Source: Pseudaquidulcibacter sp041917055
GTDB taxonomy: Bacteria; Pseudomonadota; Alphaproteobacteria; Caulobacterales; Aquidulcibacteraceae
Assembly: GCA_041917055.1 (NCBI GenBank)
Contig: JAYRYJ010000001.1
Coordinates: 62,001-126,000 of the forward strand
Reading direction: 5' to 3'
Length of the DNA: 64,000 nucleotides
This document shows, in pieces, positions 15,466 through 24,968 of the stretch. The notes below the pieces were generated by a model, which saw only the letters and a program-made list of their open reading frames with translations, had not been told where the DNA came from and did no database searches. Within the stretch, counting starts at the first letter, position 1. The number at the start of each line of letters is the position of its first letter. Position numbers and translations under genes: made by a program.

Positions 15466-18400
15466 ATGAGCCAAGAGCCCCCCTGGAGCATTAAGGGAAT
15501 CAAGACCGGAAATCGCGAAACCGCCAAAGAACAGGCGTTTCGTCGCGGTATTACTATTGGCGAATGGATTAATGGCCTGATTGAAAACGCAGGCGGCGAA
15601 TACGCAAACTCGAATCACGGTCAGAATTACGCAATGGCGGCGGTTCCCAATGACATGCGCCCGCAAAAAACTGCGCCGAGATTTCAAGATACCATGCCGT
15701 TTGGTGAACACGAAACTTCACGCCTTGCGCGCGCTATGGAGGCGCTTAATCGTAAATTAGACAATGCGGTCGGTTTCGCCGCCCCCGCCAATTCCGATTT
15801 GGTGTACGGCGATAACCAAGCATTTAAAGACAGTTTTGAACGCGCAGAAAAAGCCACAGAACGGGCAATTTCAAGCATTATCGAACGCCTGGAAAATTCG
15901 GACAGGAATAATAATCAAAACTTTACCCGCATTTCATCAACCCTAAGCGATGTCAAACAAGCGCAAGATACAATTCACGAAAGAGTGCGCCGTTTAGAGC
16001 AAGATGATCCGTCAAATCGCTCAATTTCGGCATTGCGCGCACTTGAAAACCAATTGCAAAAATTGGCGCATCAGATTGTAAATAATGAAGATCGCACCGA
16101 TAAAATTGTAAAGGAAATGCGCGACATTAAAGAAAATAATGCGCCGCGCTTAAATCCTGATGAAGTTGAAAAAATTCTAAGCGGTCAGATTAATAATTAT
16201 AAAACTGAAGTTTCACGCAAAATTGATGAAATCGGTGATCGTATCAATTCGGTTGAAGAAATCGCCGCGGTTTCAATCGAACAAACTGACAAGGGCATTA
16301 CACTATTATCAGATCGCGTCCGTGATGCGGAATTAAGCAATGCCAAAGCCACTGAAACTGTGAAAGAGGCACTAATTGACCTTTCGGCACGCATTTCGCA
16401 AATCGAAAACAATGCACCAAATGCAGTGAAACAGGCGATTGATGCGCGTTTTTCGTCGATTTCTCACAAATTTGACGAAATCGATGAGAAGTTCCACGTC
16501 TTACATGAGGATTTGATTGCGAGATTGAATGCCAATGAAAATGATTCATTAGTGGCAATCGAGAAAATCGGCGATTCAATGGTCAAAACTTCAAAAGGCT
16601 TTGAAGACAAAATCAAAGCTTTTGAAGAATTAAATGAAAGTGCAAAAGACCATTCACTTTCAACCCGCATCGAACTTGGTCGCATTAGTCATGCGATTGA
16701 TTCGCGCTTGAGCGCGCTTGAAAATAAAGATTCTGATATATCGAAAAAAACCGGTGATCAAATAACCCGCTTTGCCGAACAAATCACAAATCGCCTTGAA
16801 GATGTGGAAGACAAAACCAATAATTTCATGGCGCAATTCACCAAAGAAAATCGCGCATTGCTTGAAAGCCTTAATCAGACAAAAAGCAATCTTTCGTCTG
16901 AAATCCATAATCAATTCGATGAATTCAATCACAAAATTGACCAAAAATTGGACGAGCGCCTAAGCGTTTTCTCAAAAGCCAGTGATTCAAAAATCAATCA
17001 AAGCCTTGATGATATTATTAATCGCCTTGAATCGATTGAGGCAAAAAGCGTTGGTTTTACGGGTGAAACCATTTATCCGCCGAAAGGTTTTGGCTCCCAA
17101 GATAATTTTGCGGGCCTACAGCCATTTTCGACAGAGGCCGCCGTGTCCCCTAGTCATAATAACGGACAGATTGAGGCCGCCGAACACGCGTTCAAATCAG
17201 TTTTTGGCGAAACTGACGAAACCCATGCACCAATTTTCGAAGACCCGAATGAAGCAGTCTTTGACATTACCGGTGCAGAGGCACGCGACGATAATCTTTT
17301 AAACCAATGGTCAAATACCGCACAGCCAGCTAAAACTAATGATTACCTAAATGAAGCCCGTCGAGCAGCGATTGACGCGGCAAATAGTGGCAATCAGCTA
17401 AATAATAAAAAACAAGCGAAGGCGCCGAAAGCGCCGCGTCCTAAATCAAAACTCGAGACCCTCGAGCCGGTTTTCGATGCAGAAATTTCAAACACGCCAA
17501 AAAAGCCGCAAAATAAAGCAATTCTTTCGCCTTTGGGAATAGTTGCCGCTGGCGCATTAGTTATTGCAACTGCAACCACGGGCGTAATGTATTTAAATGG
17601 CAAAAACGCCAAAGACCAAAGCGAATTGCCAAATGCAATGAAAGAGGGTGCACAGGTCGCAACCCCATTACCGCCGCAAAGCCCGAATGAGCAAATCCCT
17701 GCCGAAGCAATGGGCGCTGCACCGGTAATTCCGGGGCAAACCAATCCAATTGCCACCCCAACCCCTGCAACAAACGTCACACCACCTGCTGCACCAAATA
17801 ATGGTGAAAAGAAAAATCTAGAAGGCTCTAGCCCCGTAATTGCGACACCGCCAGCGGCCAATAAAGCCCAACCACAAATGCCACCAAAACCACAGGCAAG
17901 TGCCGAAACTTATAAAGCAATGCCGCCGGTTAATCCGTTCAAAGCACCACCGCCACAAAAACTTGCGCCGCCACAAATGCAAAACCCTGTGAGAGTTGCA
18001 TCTGCCCAACCGCCACAAGCGGCAAAGCCGGTAACGCCACCTGCGAATACCGCATCACTCTATGATCAAGCAATGGCAAAGCAAAAAACCGGCGATAATC
18101 AAGGTGCAATTGCTTTATTAACAAAGGCTGCAGATTCTGGCGATGTGAAGTCTCTAAATCGCCTCGCAAAAATGTATGAAAAAGGCGATGGTATTGCCAA
18201 AAACATGAATGAGGCGCGCAAATGGACCGAGAAAGCCGCTGCTTTGGGTTCAAAACAGGCACAGCATAATCTTGGTGTCTATTATGCCGAAGGCGATGGC
18301 GCAAATCAGGATTTCAAAAAAGCCGCCGAAAATTTCACCAAAGCCGCTAAAAAAGGCGTCACTGATTCACAATTCAATCTTGGTGCCATGAGCGAACAAG

Positions 18401-18582
18401 GATTGGGCGTCGCAAAAAGCAAGGCTGACGCCTATTATTGGTATTCATTAGCAGCAAAAAACGGCGATGCTGACGCAATCAAGAAATCCAAAGAAATCTC
18501 AAACACTCTTAATCCCCAAGAAAAAGGGATTTTGGATAAAAAGATTCAAGGATTTAAAGCCGAAGCAGGAACGCCGGATTAA
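15466..18582 (+). CDS. PodJ-like polar localisation protein (coiled coil, one TM, Sel1 repeats)
   Basis: 1038 aa. The N-terminus (PPWSIKGIKTGNRETAKEQAFRRG start, TIGEWINGLI) resembles the cytoplasmic opening of PodJ; residues about 100-560 are heptad-rich coiled coil; a single membrane helix lies at about 686-710 (IVAAGALVIATATTGVMYL); a Pro/Ala-rich periplasmic stretch follows; and three or more Sel1 repeats fill residues 866-1030 (AIALLTKAADSGD, ARKWTEKAAALGSKQAQHNLG, AAENFTKAAKKG, AYYWYSLAAKNGDADA). Caulobacter PodJ has the same order and organises the new pole (holdfast, pili, PleC). Unlike it, this protein stops right after the Sel1 repeats and has no peptidoglycan-binding domain. ATG 15466 is preceded by agcgag at a usable distance. 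Confidence 0.75.
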   Translation: MSQEPPWSIKGIKTGNRETAKEQAFRRGITIGEWINGLIENAGGEYANSNHGQNYAMAAVPNDMRPQKTAPRFQDTMPFGEHETSRLARAMEALNRKLDNAVGFAAPANSDLVYGDNQAFKDSFERAEKATERAISSIIERLENSDRNNNQNFTRISSTLSDVKQAQDTIHERVRRLEQDDPSNRSISALRALENQLQKLAHQIVNNEDRTDKIVKEMRDIKENNAPRLNPDEVEKILSGQINNYKTEVSRKIDEIGDRINSVEEIAAVSIEQTDKGITLLSDRVRDAELSNAKATETVKEALIDLSARISQIENNAPNAVKQAIDARFSSISHKFDEIDEKFHVLHEDLIARLNANENDSLVAIEKIGDSMVKTSKGFEDKIKAFEELNESAKDHSLSTRIELGRISHAIDSRLSALENKDSDISKKTGDQITRFAEQITNRLEDVEDKTNNFMAQFTKENRALLESLNQTKSNLSSEIHNQFDEFNHKIDQKLDERLSVFSKASDSKINQSLDDIINRLESIEAKSVGFTGETIYPPKGFGSQDNFAGLQPFSTEAAVSPSHNNGQIEAAEHAFKSVFGETDETHAPIFEDPNEAVFDITGAEARDDNLLNQWSNTAQPAKTNDYLNEARRAAIDAANSGNQLNNKKQAKAPKAPRPKSKLETLEPVFDAEISNTPKKPQNKAILSPLGIVAAGALVIATATTGVMYLNGKNAKDQSELPNAMKEGAQVATPLPPQSPNEQIPAEAMGAAPVIPGQTNPIATPTPATNVTPPAAPNNGEKKNLEGSSPVIATPPAANKAQPQMPPKPQASAETYKAMPPVNPFKAPPPQKLAPPQMQNPVRVASAQPPQAAKPVTPPANTASLYDQAMAKQKTGDNQGAIALLTKAADSGDVKSLNRLAKMYEKGDGIAKNMNEARKWTEKAAALGSKQAQHNLGVYYAEGDGANQDFKKAAENFTKAAKKGVTDSQFNLGAMSEQGLGVAKSKADAYYWYSLAAKNGDADAIKKSKEISNTLNPQEKGILDKKIQGFKAEAGTPD

Positions 18583-18590
18583 TTCCGGCG
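18572..18590 (+). terminator. Possible terminator hairpin overlapping the podJ-like stop codon
   Basis: Perfect 7-bp stem CGCCGGA/TCCGGCG with a 5-nt loop that contains the stop codon. No T-run follows, so intrinsic termination is uncertain; the hairpin could mark the convergent end shared with secB. Confidence 0.35.
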
Positions 18591-18607
18591 CTTGCTAATT
18601 TAAACGC

Positions 18608-19102
18608 TTAAGCGTTTCCGGCCTGACCTTGTTTTTGCTCAAAATATAAAGCGCCGAAATCCATAGGATCAATCATCAATGGTGGATAACCACCATTTTG
18701 CGAAGTTTCGGCAACGATTTGACGCGCGAATGGGAATAAAGCGCGTGGGCATTCAATAAGCAAAATCGGCTCTAATGCTTCTTGTGTAATATTATTGAAT
18801 TGGAACACGCCAGAATATACCAATTCACAAACAAAAAGCACGCTGCCTTCACGTTCGCTTTTGGCATTAATTTTCAAATCAACTTCGAAAACGCCATTTT
18901 CGTCCAAAGTGCGCGCGCCGACATCCAATTGAATATCCACTTTTGGCTGTGCACCTTCACGCAAAGAATTTGGAGCATTAGGATTTTCAAACGAAAAATC
19001 TTTAATATATTGCGCCAAAACACGCATTTGGGGCATTTCGGGAAGGTGGCCCTCGCCATTGCTTAATTGAGCGGCGGTTTCGTTATTATTGTCGTCTGAC
19101 AT
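18608..19102 (-). CDS. secB: Protein-export chaperone SecB
   Basis: 164 aa with the SecB fold signature: QYIKDFSFENPNAP, VDIQLDVGARTL, FVCELVYSGVFQ and the C-terminal ECPRALFPFARQIVAETSQNGGYPPLMIDPMDF. It binds unfolded preproteins and hands them to SecA. Convergent with the podJ-like gene and divergent from dnaN. Confidence 0.95.
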   Translation of the reverse strand: MSDDNNNETAAQLSNGEGHLPEMPQMRVLAQYIKDFSFENPNAPNSLREGAQPKVDIQLDVGARTLDENGVFEVDLKINAKSEREGSVLFVCELVYSGVFQFNNITQEALEPILLIECPRALFPFARQIVAETSQNGGYPPLMIDPMDFGALYFEQKQGQAGNA

Positions 19103-19309
19103 TATTTACTCCGAATTCTTTGAAATCGAGGGCGCTGCTATACTCTTTTTCCCAATATAGCAAGCATTGATGGCAATTTTCGGTTTAAACTTGAAGCCGA
19201 ATAATGCGAAAAGTGGGGAATTTTCGCCCCTTTGTCATTGCACTTTGTGTTAAATTTCGGCAAAAACAAAAGCCGATTTGAGATAAATTTGCGCGATTGG
19301 AGAGATTGA

Positions 19310-20425
19310 ATGCGCCTTACTATTGAGCGTGCCGCTTTATTGAATGCACTGGGTCATGTGCAAAATGTTGTTGAACGCCGCACGACCGTTCCCATTCTTT
19401 CCAATGTCCTTATTGAGGCACGCGATGGCGTAGTCACTTTCGCCGCCACTGATTTAGATATAGAAATTATTGATGGCGCAAATGCAGATGTCGAGCAAAC
19501 TGGTTCTTTAACCCTTCATGCCCATACTTTTTACGATATTGTTCGGAAACTGCCGGATGGTTCGCAGGTTCGCCTCGAAATGTCGGGGGATAATGGGCGG
19601 GTTTCTATAACTTCGGGGCGTTCGCGCTATTTCCTACCTACTCTGCCCGCGACTGATTTCCCGTCACTAGGAAATGGTGATTTTGATAAGAGTTTTGAAA
19701 TCGAGCGAGAAGCAATGGCGCGCCTTATTGACCGCACGCGCTTTGCCATTTCAATGGAAGAAACCCGCTATTATTTAAACGGCATTTATTTGCATGGTGC
19801 AGTTGGCGCTTCGGGCCCATGTCTGCGCGCGGTGGCAACTGATGGACATAGGCTTGCTTTATGTGATTATCCATTACCCGAAGGCGCAAATGATATTGCG
19901 GGTGTCATTATACCGCGCAAAACAATCTTAGAACTTCGCCGCCTTTTGGAATCAGAAGACGAAGTTTTAGAGGTCGCCATTTCCGAAGCCAAAATTCGTT
20001 TTTCTTTGGGTCGCGCAACCCTGACGTCCAAAGTTATTGACGGCACATTCCCTGATTATGAACGCGTAATTCCAAAGGAAAACCCACATCATTTGGCAAT
20101 CAATAATGATGAGTTTTCGCGCGCCGTTGATAGGGTGGCAACAATGGCAATTGAAAGATTGCGCCCTATTAAACTTGGTCTTTCCCAAAATGTTTTGCAC
20201 CTTACATTCTCTAATCCCGAAACCGGTGAGGCAAGTGAGGAGGTTGAGGCGCAATATGAAGGCCCCGAAATGGAAATCGGTTTTAACGCCAAATATCTTT
20301 TGGATATTGCCGCGCAGATTTCCGGTGAATCGCAATTTTATTTCCGCGATTCTGCTTCACCGACTTTGGTTAAAGACGATAAAGACGCCAATTCGGTATT
20401 CGTCCTTATGCCTTTGCGGGTTTAA
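19310..20425 (+). CDS. dnaN: DNA polymerase III beta sliding clamp
   Basis: 371 aa, three clamp domains, starting MRLTIERAALLNALGHVQNVVERR and ending VFVLMPLRV, both conserved. Forms the ring clamp that tethers Pol III. First gene of a dnaN-recF-gyrB run, as near many bacterial origins, although dnaA is absent from the window. A ggagag Shine-Dalgarno lies upstream of the ATG. Confidence 0.97.
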   Translation: MRLTIERAALLNALGHVQNVVERRTTVPILSNVLIEARDGVVTFAATDLDIEIIDGANADVEQTGSLTLHAHTFYDIVRKLPDGSQVRLEMSGDNGRVSITSGRSRYFLPTLPATDFPSLGNGDFDKSFEIEREAMARLIDRTRFAISMEETRYYLNGIYLHGAVGASGPCLRAVATDGHRLALCDYPLPEGANDIAGVIIPRKTILELRRLLESEDEVLEVAISEAKIRFSLGRATLTSKVIDGTFPDYERVIPKENPHHLAINNDEFSRAVDRVATMAIERLRPIKLGLSQNVLHLTFSNPETGEASEEVEAQYEGPEMEIGFNAKYLLDIAAQISGESQFYFRDSASPTLVKDDKDANSVFVLMPLRV

Positions 20426-20429
20426 TTGA

Positions 20430-21623
20430 TTGGCTTTGTCCGCCGCCGTGCAAACTTTTGAAGAAATCGATTCCAATGTGACGGGCATAAAACGCCTGAT
20501 ATTGACGCAATTTCGCAATCATGCGCGCCTTGAAATCAATACGCAATCTAAAATCAATGTGCTTTTTGGCCCAAATGGGGCAGGAAAAACGAATATTTTA
20601 GAGGCGATTTCGATTCTAAATTCGGGGCGCGGCATAAGAAGTGCCGAAACTTCGGAATTATCGCGCAATTGTGAGGATGGTGGTTCTTTCGCCATTGCCG
20701 CGGTTTTAGGAAATGGCGAAGATGAAAGGCGCATCGGCATTGGCATCGACGCCCAAAATCCAACACGCAAAATCGCGCGCCTAAATGGCAAGGACACAGC
20801 GACGCGCAATCTTATGGATACTTTGCGCGTCGTCTGGCTTACACCCTCTATGGACCGATTATTTGCAAGCGCGCAATCGGAAAGACGCAAATTCCTTGAT
20901 AGATTGGTCGTTAGTTTTTATCCTGAAACCGCACAAACGATTTCCGATTATGAAAAATTATTGCGTGAGCGCAATAAGATTTTGGAATTTCCGTTTCCCG
21001 ATTCGATTTGGCTCGATAATTTGGAAAAACAGCTTGCGAGTGCGGCCTTTGCCATTGCGATTGCGCGAATACAGGCGGTTTCCGCTTTACAAAATGCAAT
21101 CCTTGACCGCCCTGAAAGTCTTTTCCCAAAATCGCAATTATTCTTAGAAGGCGAAATAGAAGAAAAAGCGCAAAGTGGCGAATCCATCAATGAAATCGAG
21201 GCCTTCATAATTGGCAAATTAAAAGAAAACCGCCCGCTTGATAAAGCCATGGGGCGCACCATGTTTGGCACCCACAAAACCCAATTCAATGCCATGCATA
21301 AAACCAATGGAATGATGGCCGAAAAATGTTCGACAGGTGAACAAAAATCCCTAATTGTCGGGCTTATACTTGCGCAGGCGCAATTGATTGCAAATGGCCT
21401 AAAAACGCATGATGAAGATTGTTTCGGCGCACCGAATCCCATTATTCTTTTGGACGAGGCATTTGCCCATTTTGACGAAAAACGCCGCGAAGGATTGGCA
21501 AGAGAATTAATGAATATAAAGGCCCAGGTCTGGCTTAGCGGCACTGATAAAAGCCAGTTTGAAATTTTTGGCAAATCAGCCAATTACTACGCAATCGCCG
21601 CCAATAACGCAGAACCGGAATGA
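20430..21623 (+). CDS. recF: DNA replication and repair ATPase RecF
   Basis: 397 aa SMC-like ATPase with Walker A GPNGAGKTN, signature region STGEQKSLIVGLILAQA and Walker B ILLDEAFAHFDEKRR. Loads RecA at gapped DNA with RecO and RecR. The frame begins with a TTG four bases after the dnaN stop; because RecF usually starts just before IKRLILTQFRNH, an internal GTG about 48 nt downstream is an alternative. The stop overlaps the gyrB ATG (ATGA). Confidence 0.95.
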   Translation: MALSAAVQTFEEIDSNVTGIKRLILTQFRNHARLEINTQSKINVLFGPNGAGKTNILEAISILNSGRGIRSAETSELSRNCEDGGSFAIAAVLGNGEDERRIGIGIDAQNPTRKIARLNGKDTATRNLMDTLRVVWLTPSMDRLFASAQSERRKFLDRLVVSFYPETAQTISDYEKLLRERNKILEFPFPDSIWLDNLEKQLASAAFAIAIARIQAVSALQNAILDRPESLFPKSQLFLEGEIEEKAQSGESINEIEAFIIGKLKENRPLDKAMGRTMFGTHKTQFNAMHKTNGMMAEKCSTGEQKSLIVGLILAQAQLIANGLKTHDEDCFGAPNPIILLDEAFAHFDEKRREGLARELMNIKAQVWLSGTDKSQFEIFGKSANYYAIAANNAEPE

Positions 21624-24025
21624 AGGATAATATGAGCGAAGAAAATAATCAGAACGAATATGGCGCGGATTCAATTAAAGTCTTGAAAGGCCTTGATGCG
21701 GTTCGCAAACGTCCGGGCATGTATATTGGTGATACTGATGATTATTCGGGCCTTCATCACATGATTTATGAGGCGGTTGACAATGCCATTGACGAAACTT
21801 TGGCAGGTCACGCAACATATTGTAAAGTGGTTCTTCATGCCGATGGCTCTGCCGAAGTTGAAGATAATGGGCGCGGCATTCCCACCGATATTCATAAAGA
21901 AGAAGGCGTTTCAGCAGCCGAAGTTATTATGACGCAATTACACGCCGGCGGTAAATTTGACCAAAATTCCTATAAGGTTTCTGGCGGATTGCACGGCGTT
22001 GGTATTTCGGTTGTGAATGCTTTATCCGATTGGCTATACCTTACTATTTGGCGCGATGATAAAGAGCATTTTATCAGTTTTAAAGATTCCAATGTCGATC
22101 AGTCTTTAAAAGTTGTTGGCGCTGCGGTCGGGAAGCGTGGAACTAGGGTGCGGTTTTTGCCATCACCGACAATTTTTTCCAAAACCGATTTTGTGCGCAA
22201 TACTTTGCTTGAAAGATTGCGCGAATTGGCATTCCTCAATTCCGGTGTGCGGGTAATTTTTCAAGACCTGCGAGATGCAACACCATTTGAAAAAGAATTC
22301 TTTTATGACGGCGGCCTGCGCGAATTTGTGAAATATATCGACCGCGACCGCGCGTCTTTCCTTGACGCCCCGATTTTCATTAATTCCGAACGTGATGGCA
22401 TAGGTGTAGAGGTCGCATTGCAATGGAACGATGGCTATCACGAGCATATGGATTGTTTCACAAACAATATTCCTCAGCGCGACGGTGGCACGCATTTGGC
22501 AGGTTTTCGCGCCGCATTAACCCGCGTAATCAATTCTTATGCCGAAAAATCGGGCATTGGCAAAAAAGAAAAAGTGACAATCCAGGGTGATGACGCGCGT
22601 GAAGGATTGACTTGTGTCTTATCGGTAAAAGTCCCTGACCCTAAATTTTCGTCACAAACCAAGGATAAATTGGTTTCTTCTGAAGTTCGCCCGGTTGTTG
22701 AAGGTGTGGTCGGGCAAATTTTAGGTGATTGGTTTGAGGAAAACCCCGACGGCGGTCGCAAAATAATGACCAAAATCGTGCAGGCCGCCGCCGCACGCGA
22801 AGCAGCTAGAAAAGCGCGCGACCAAAATCGCAAAAACCCGCTTGATATTTCATCATTACCCGGCAAGCTCGCCGATTGCCAAGAAAAAAACCCTGCACTT
22901 TCCGAATTATTCATCGTGGAAGGGGATTCGGCGGGTGGTTCGGCAAAACAGGGCCGTGACCGCGCCAATCAGGCAGTTTTGCCACTACGCGGCAAAATCT
23001 TGAATGTTGAACGCGCGCGTTTTGATAAAATGTTATCGTCCCAAGAAATCGGCACTTTGATAACCGCACTTGGCACTGGCATTGGGCGCGACCATTTTAA
23101 CCCCGATAAATTGCGCTATCACAAAATCATAATTATGACCGATGCCGATGTTGACGGCGCGCATATTCGAACCCTGCTTCTTACTTTCTTTTATCGGCAA
23201 ATGCCCGATTTGATTGAACGCGGGCATTTATTCATTGCCCAGCCACCACTTTATAAAGCCGCAAAAGGCCGTTCTGAGACCTATTTAAAGGACCAAGCCG
23301 CATTAGAGGAATATTTGATTTCCGAGGGCACAAATGACGCAAGCCTTAAGGCTGCAACGGGCGAAACCCGCCTTGGCGCGGATTTGAACGCTTTAATCCA
23401 TGAGGCATTATCTTTTGAAGCCGGGCTTTCACGCCTTAGTGCGCGGGTTCCGGCATTTGCGATTGAGCAAGCCGCATTAGCAGGGGCATTGACCGCCGAA
23501 CTTAATAGTGATTTGGCACAAAAGGCCGCAAATCGCCTTAAAATATTATCCGAAGAAGGCGAAGACGAATGGCACGGCGAAAACACTCCCGAAGGTCTGA
23601 AATTATGGCGCGAAGTGCGCGGTGTTATTGAAGCGATTATGCTTGATAATGGTCTTTTGGCATCGACCGATGCGGCAAGGCTTATGGCGCGTGCAAAGGT
23701 TTTTGGTGATGTCTTTGAGGGCGAAGGTGAATATTTGCGTCGCGATTTCCGCGCCCAAGTTTTTGGACCAACAAGCCTGTTAGAAGCTGTAAGAAACCAA
23801 GGTCGCAAAGGTGTTTCTATCCAACGATATAAAGGTCTTGGCGAAATGAATGCTGAACAATTGTGGGAAACCACTTTGGATAAAAACGCGCGTTCGCTTC
23901 TCCAGGTTCATGTCGATCACCACGGCACAGCAGATTCCATGTTCACAAGATTAATGGGCGAATTAGTAGAACCAAGACGAGAATTTATCCAAGAATTCGC
24001 CCTCGAAGCGGATATTGATGCTTAG
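21620..24025 (+). CDS. gyrB: DNA gyrase subunit B
   Basis: 801 aa. GHKL ATPase domain (VDNAIDETLAGH; GGKFDQNSYKVSGGLHGVG), transducer domain, then the TOPRIM domain with EGDSAGGSA (about residue 433) and DADVDGAHIRTLLLTFFYR (about 507), and the closing GEMNAEQLWETTLD. The stretch between about 560 and 720 is rich in Ala/Leu/Glu and is the insert often seen in GyrB of proteobacteria. Two in-frame ATGs (21620, 21632) are possible starts; the first overlaps the recF stop. Confidence 0.97.
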   Translation: MKDNMSEENNQNEYGADSIKVLKGLDAVRKRPGMYIGDTDDYSGLHHMIYEAVDNAIDETLAGHATYCKVVLHADGSAEVEDNGRGIPTDIHKEEGVSAAEVIMTQLHAGGKFDQNSYKVSGGLHGVGISVVNALSDWLYLTIWRDDKEHFISFKDSNVDQSLKVVGAAVGKRGTRVRFLPSPTIFSKTDFVRNTLLERLRELAFLNSGVRVIFQDLRDATPFEKEFFYDGGLREFVKYIDRDRASFLDAPIFINSERDGIGVEVALQWNDGYHEHMDCFTNNIPQRDGGTHLAGFRAALTRVINSYAEKSGIGKKEKVTIQGDDAREGLTCVLSVKVPDPKFSSQTKDKLVSSEVRPVVEGVVGQILGDWFEENPDGGRKIMTKIVQAAAAREAARKARDQNRKNPLDISSLPGKLADCQEKNPALSELFIVEGDSAGGSAKQGRDRANQAVLPLRGKILNVERARFDKMLSSQEIGTLITALGTGIGRDHFNPDKLRYHKIIIMTDADVDGAHIRTLLLTFFYRQMPDLIERGHLFIAQPPLYKAAKGRSETYLKDQAALEEYLISEGTNDASLKAATGETRLGADLNALIHEALSFEAGLSRLSARVPAFAIEQAALAGALTAELNSDLAQKAANRLKILSEEGEDEWHGENTPEGLKLWREVRGVIEAIMLDNGLLASTDAARLMARAKVFGDVFEGEGEYLRRDFRAQVFGPTSLLEAVRNQGRKGVSIQRYKGLGEMNAEQLWETTLDKNARSLLQVHVDHHGTADSMFTRLMGELVEPRREFIQEFALEADIDA

Positions 24026-24033
24026 GGCAAATT

Positions 24034-24954
24034 CTAAATAACCAAAACACCGCTCTTTGCCGCTTTTTCGACTGTGGCGATTGCTCCGACATTGAATTCG
24101 AGGAAATCAGCCTCGATTCCGTCTGAGAAAATCACGCCATTTTGCGCCATATTTGAAGCTATCGTTAGGTTTTGCCCTTCATAAATTCGACCGAATACCA
24201 AATTCGTGGTACTCGAGACCGAGGGGAAAGGCTCGCGTACTGCAAATATAAGCTCAGGTGTATTCCAATTCATTCCTATTAAGTCATGATTTGAACCTAC
24301 ACCACTTATCGCGTCCGCACCGGTAATGACACTTTTCATCCAGCCGGTTGAACCAAGACCGGTGGAAACAATTATTCCGCTCGAAGATTGGGATTCGGTT
24401 TGGCCTTGAAATTCGATTTTATAGCGCGCTGAAACGTGGGATTTTGGCCCGATAAACAAATCATTCACACCGAATAAAACCTGCCCATTATTTAGTTTTG
24501 CCTGCGCAATTGTCACATTTTTGGTTTGCCGATTTGCGACCATAACTTCGGGCAAAATTTTGGAAATATCTTTGGCAGAAAATGGCAGAAGCACTCCGTC
24601 ATATTTCGATTTATCGGGATTAATTCCTATAAGTGGATTGCCATTTAGATATTTCATAATATTGGCAACTAATCCGTCTTGTCCTAAAGCAAGGACAATA
24701 TCGTCTTCGGCAAAAACGAAATTCGGCAGATATTCGCGTTCCAAGATTTGAAATCGCCCCAAAGTGTGAAGGTATTCAATAATAGTTTCGCGCGCGCGAA
24801 CATAATTCAGATATTCGGTTTCATATTCCCCGAAATCTTGTCCCAGGCTTTCGACATAAAATCGCGCCTGAGACAAGGTTAGAAATCGTATCACCAATTC
24901 CTCAAGTCTGGTCTTACGAGTTACAAGAATTATTTTTTGGTTTTGGTTTTCCAT
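24034..24954 (-). CDS. NAD kinase-like protein
   Basis: 306 aa, diacylglycerol/NAD-kinase fold. The usual GGDG catalytic motif appears as GQDG (ALGQDGLVANIMKY, about residue 91) with Asp retained; the Asn-Glu motif is Asn-Asp (FGVNDLFIGPKSHVSARY); and the C-terminal loop reads STGLGSTGWMKS where canonical PpnK has TPTGSTAYSLSAGG. It therefore belongs to a divergent branch rather than the housekeeping NADK. It follows the SPFH gene by 14 nt on the same strand, and the pair is divergent from a Nudix regulator. Phosphorylation of NAD or a nucleoside-like molecule is plausible; substrate unknown. Confidence 0.72.
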   Translation of the reverse strand: MENQNQKIILVTRKTRLEELVIRFLTLSQARFYVESLGQDFGEYETEYLNYVRARETIIEYLHTLGRFQILEREYLPNFVFAEDDIVLALGQDGLVANIMKYLNGNPLIGINPDKSKYDGVLLPFSAKDISKILPEVMVANRQTKNVTIAQAKLNNGQVLFGVNDLFIGPKSHVSARYKIEFQGQTESQSSSGIIVSTGLGSTGWMKSVITGADAISGVGSNHDLIGMNWNTPELIFAVREPFPSVSSTTNLVFGRIYEGQNLTIASNMAQNGVIFSDGIEADFLEFNVGAIATVEKAAKSGVLVI

Positions 24955-24968
24955 CAGTTTCGACCGCT

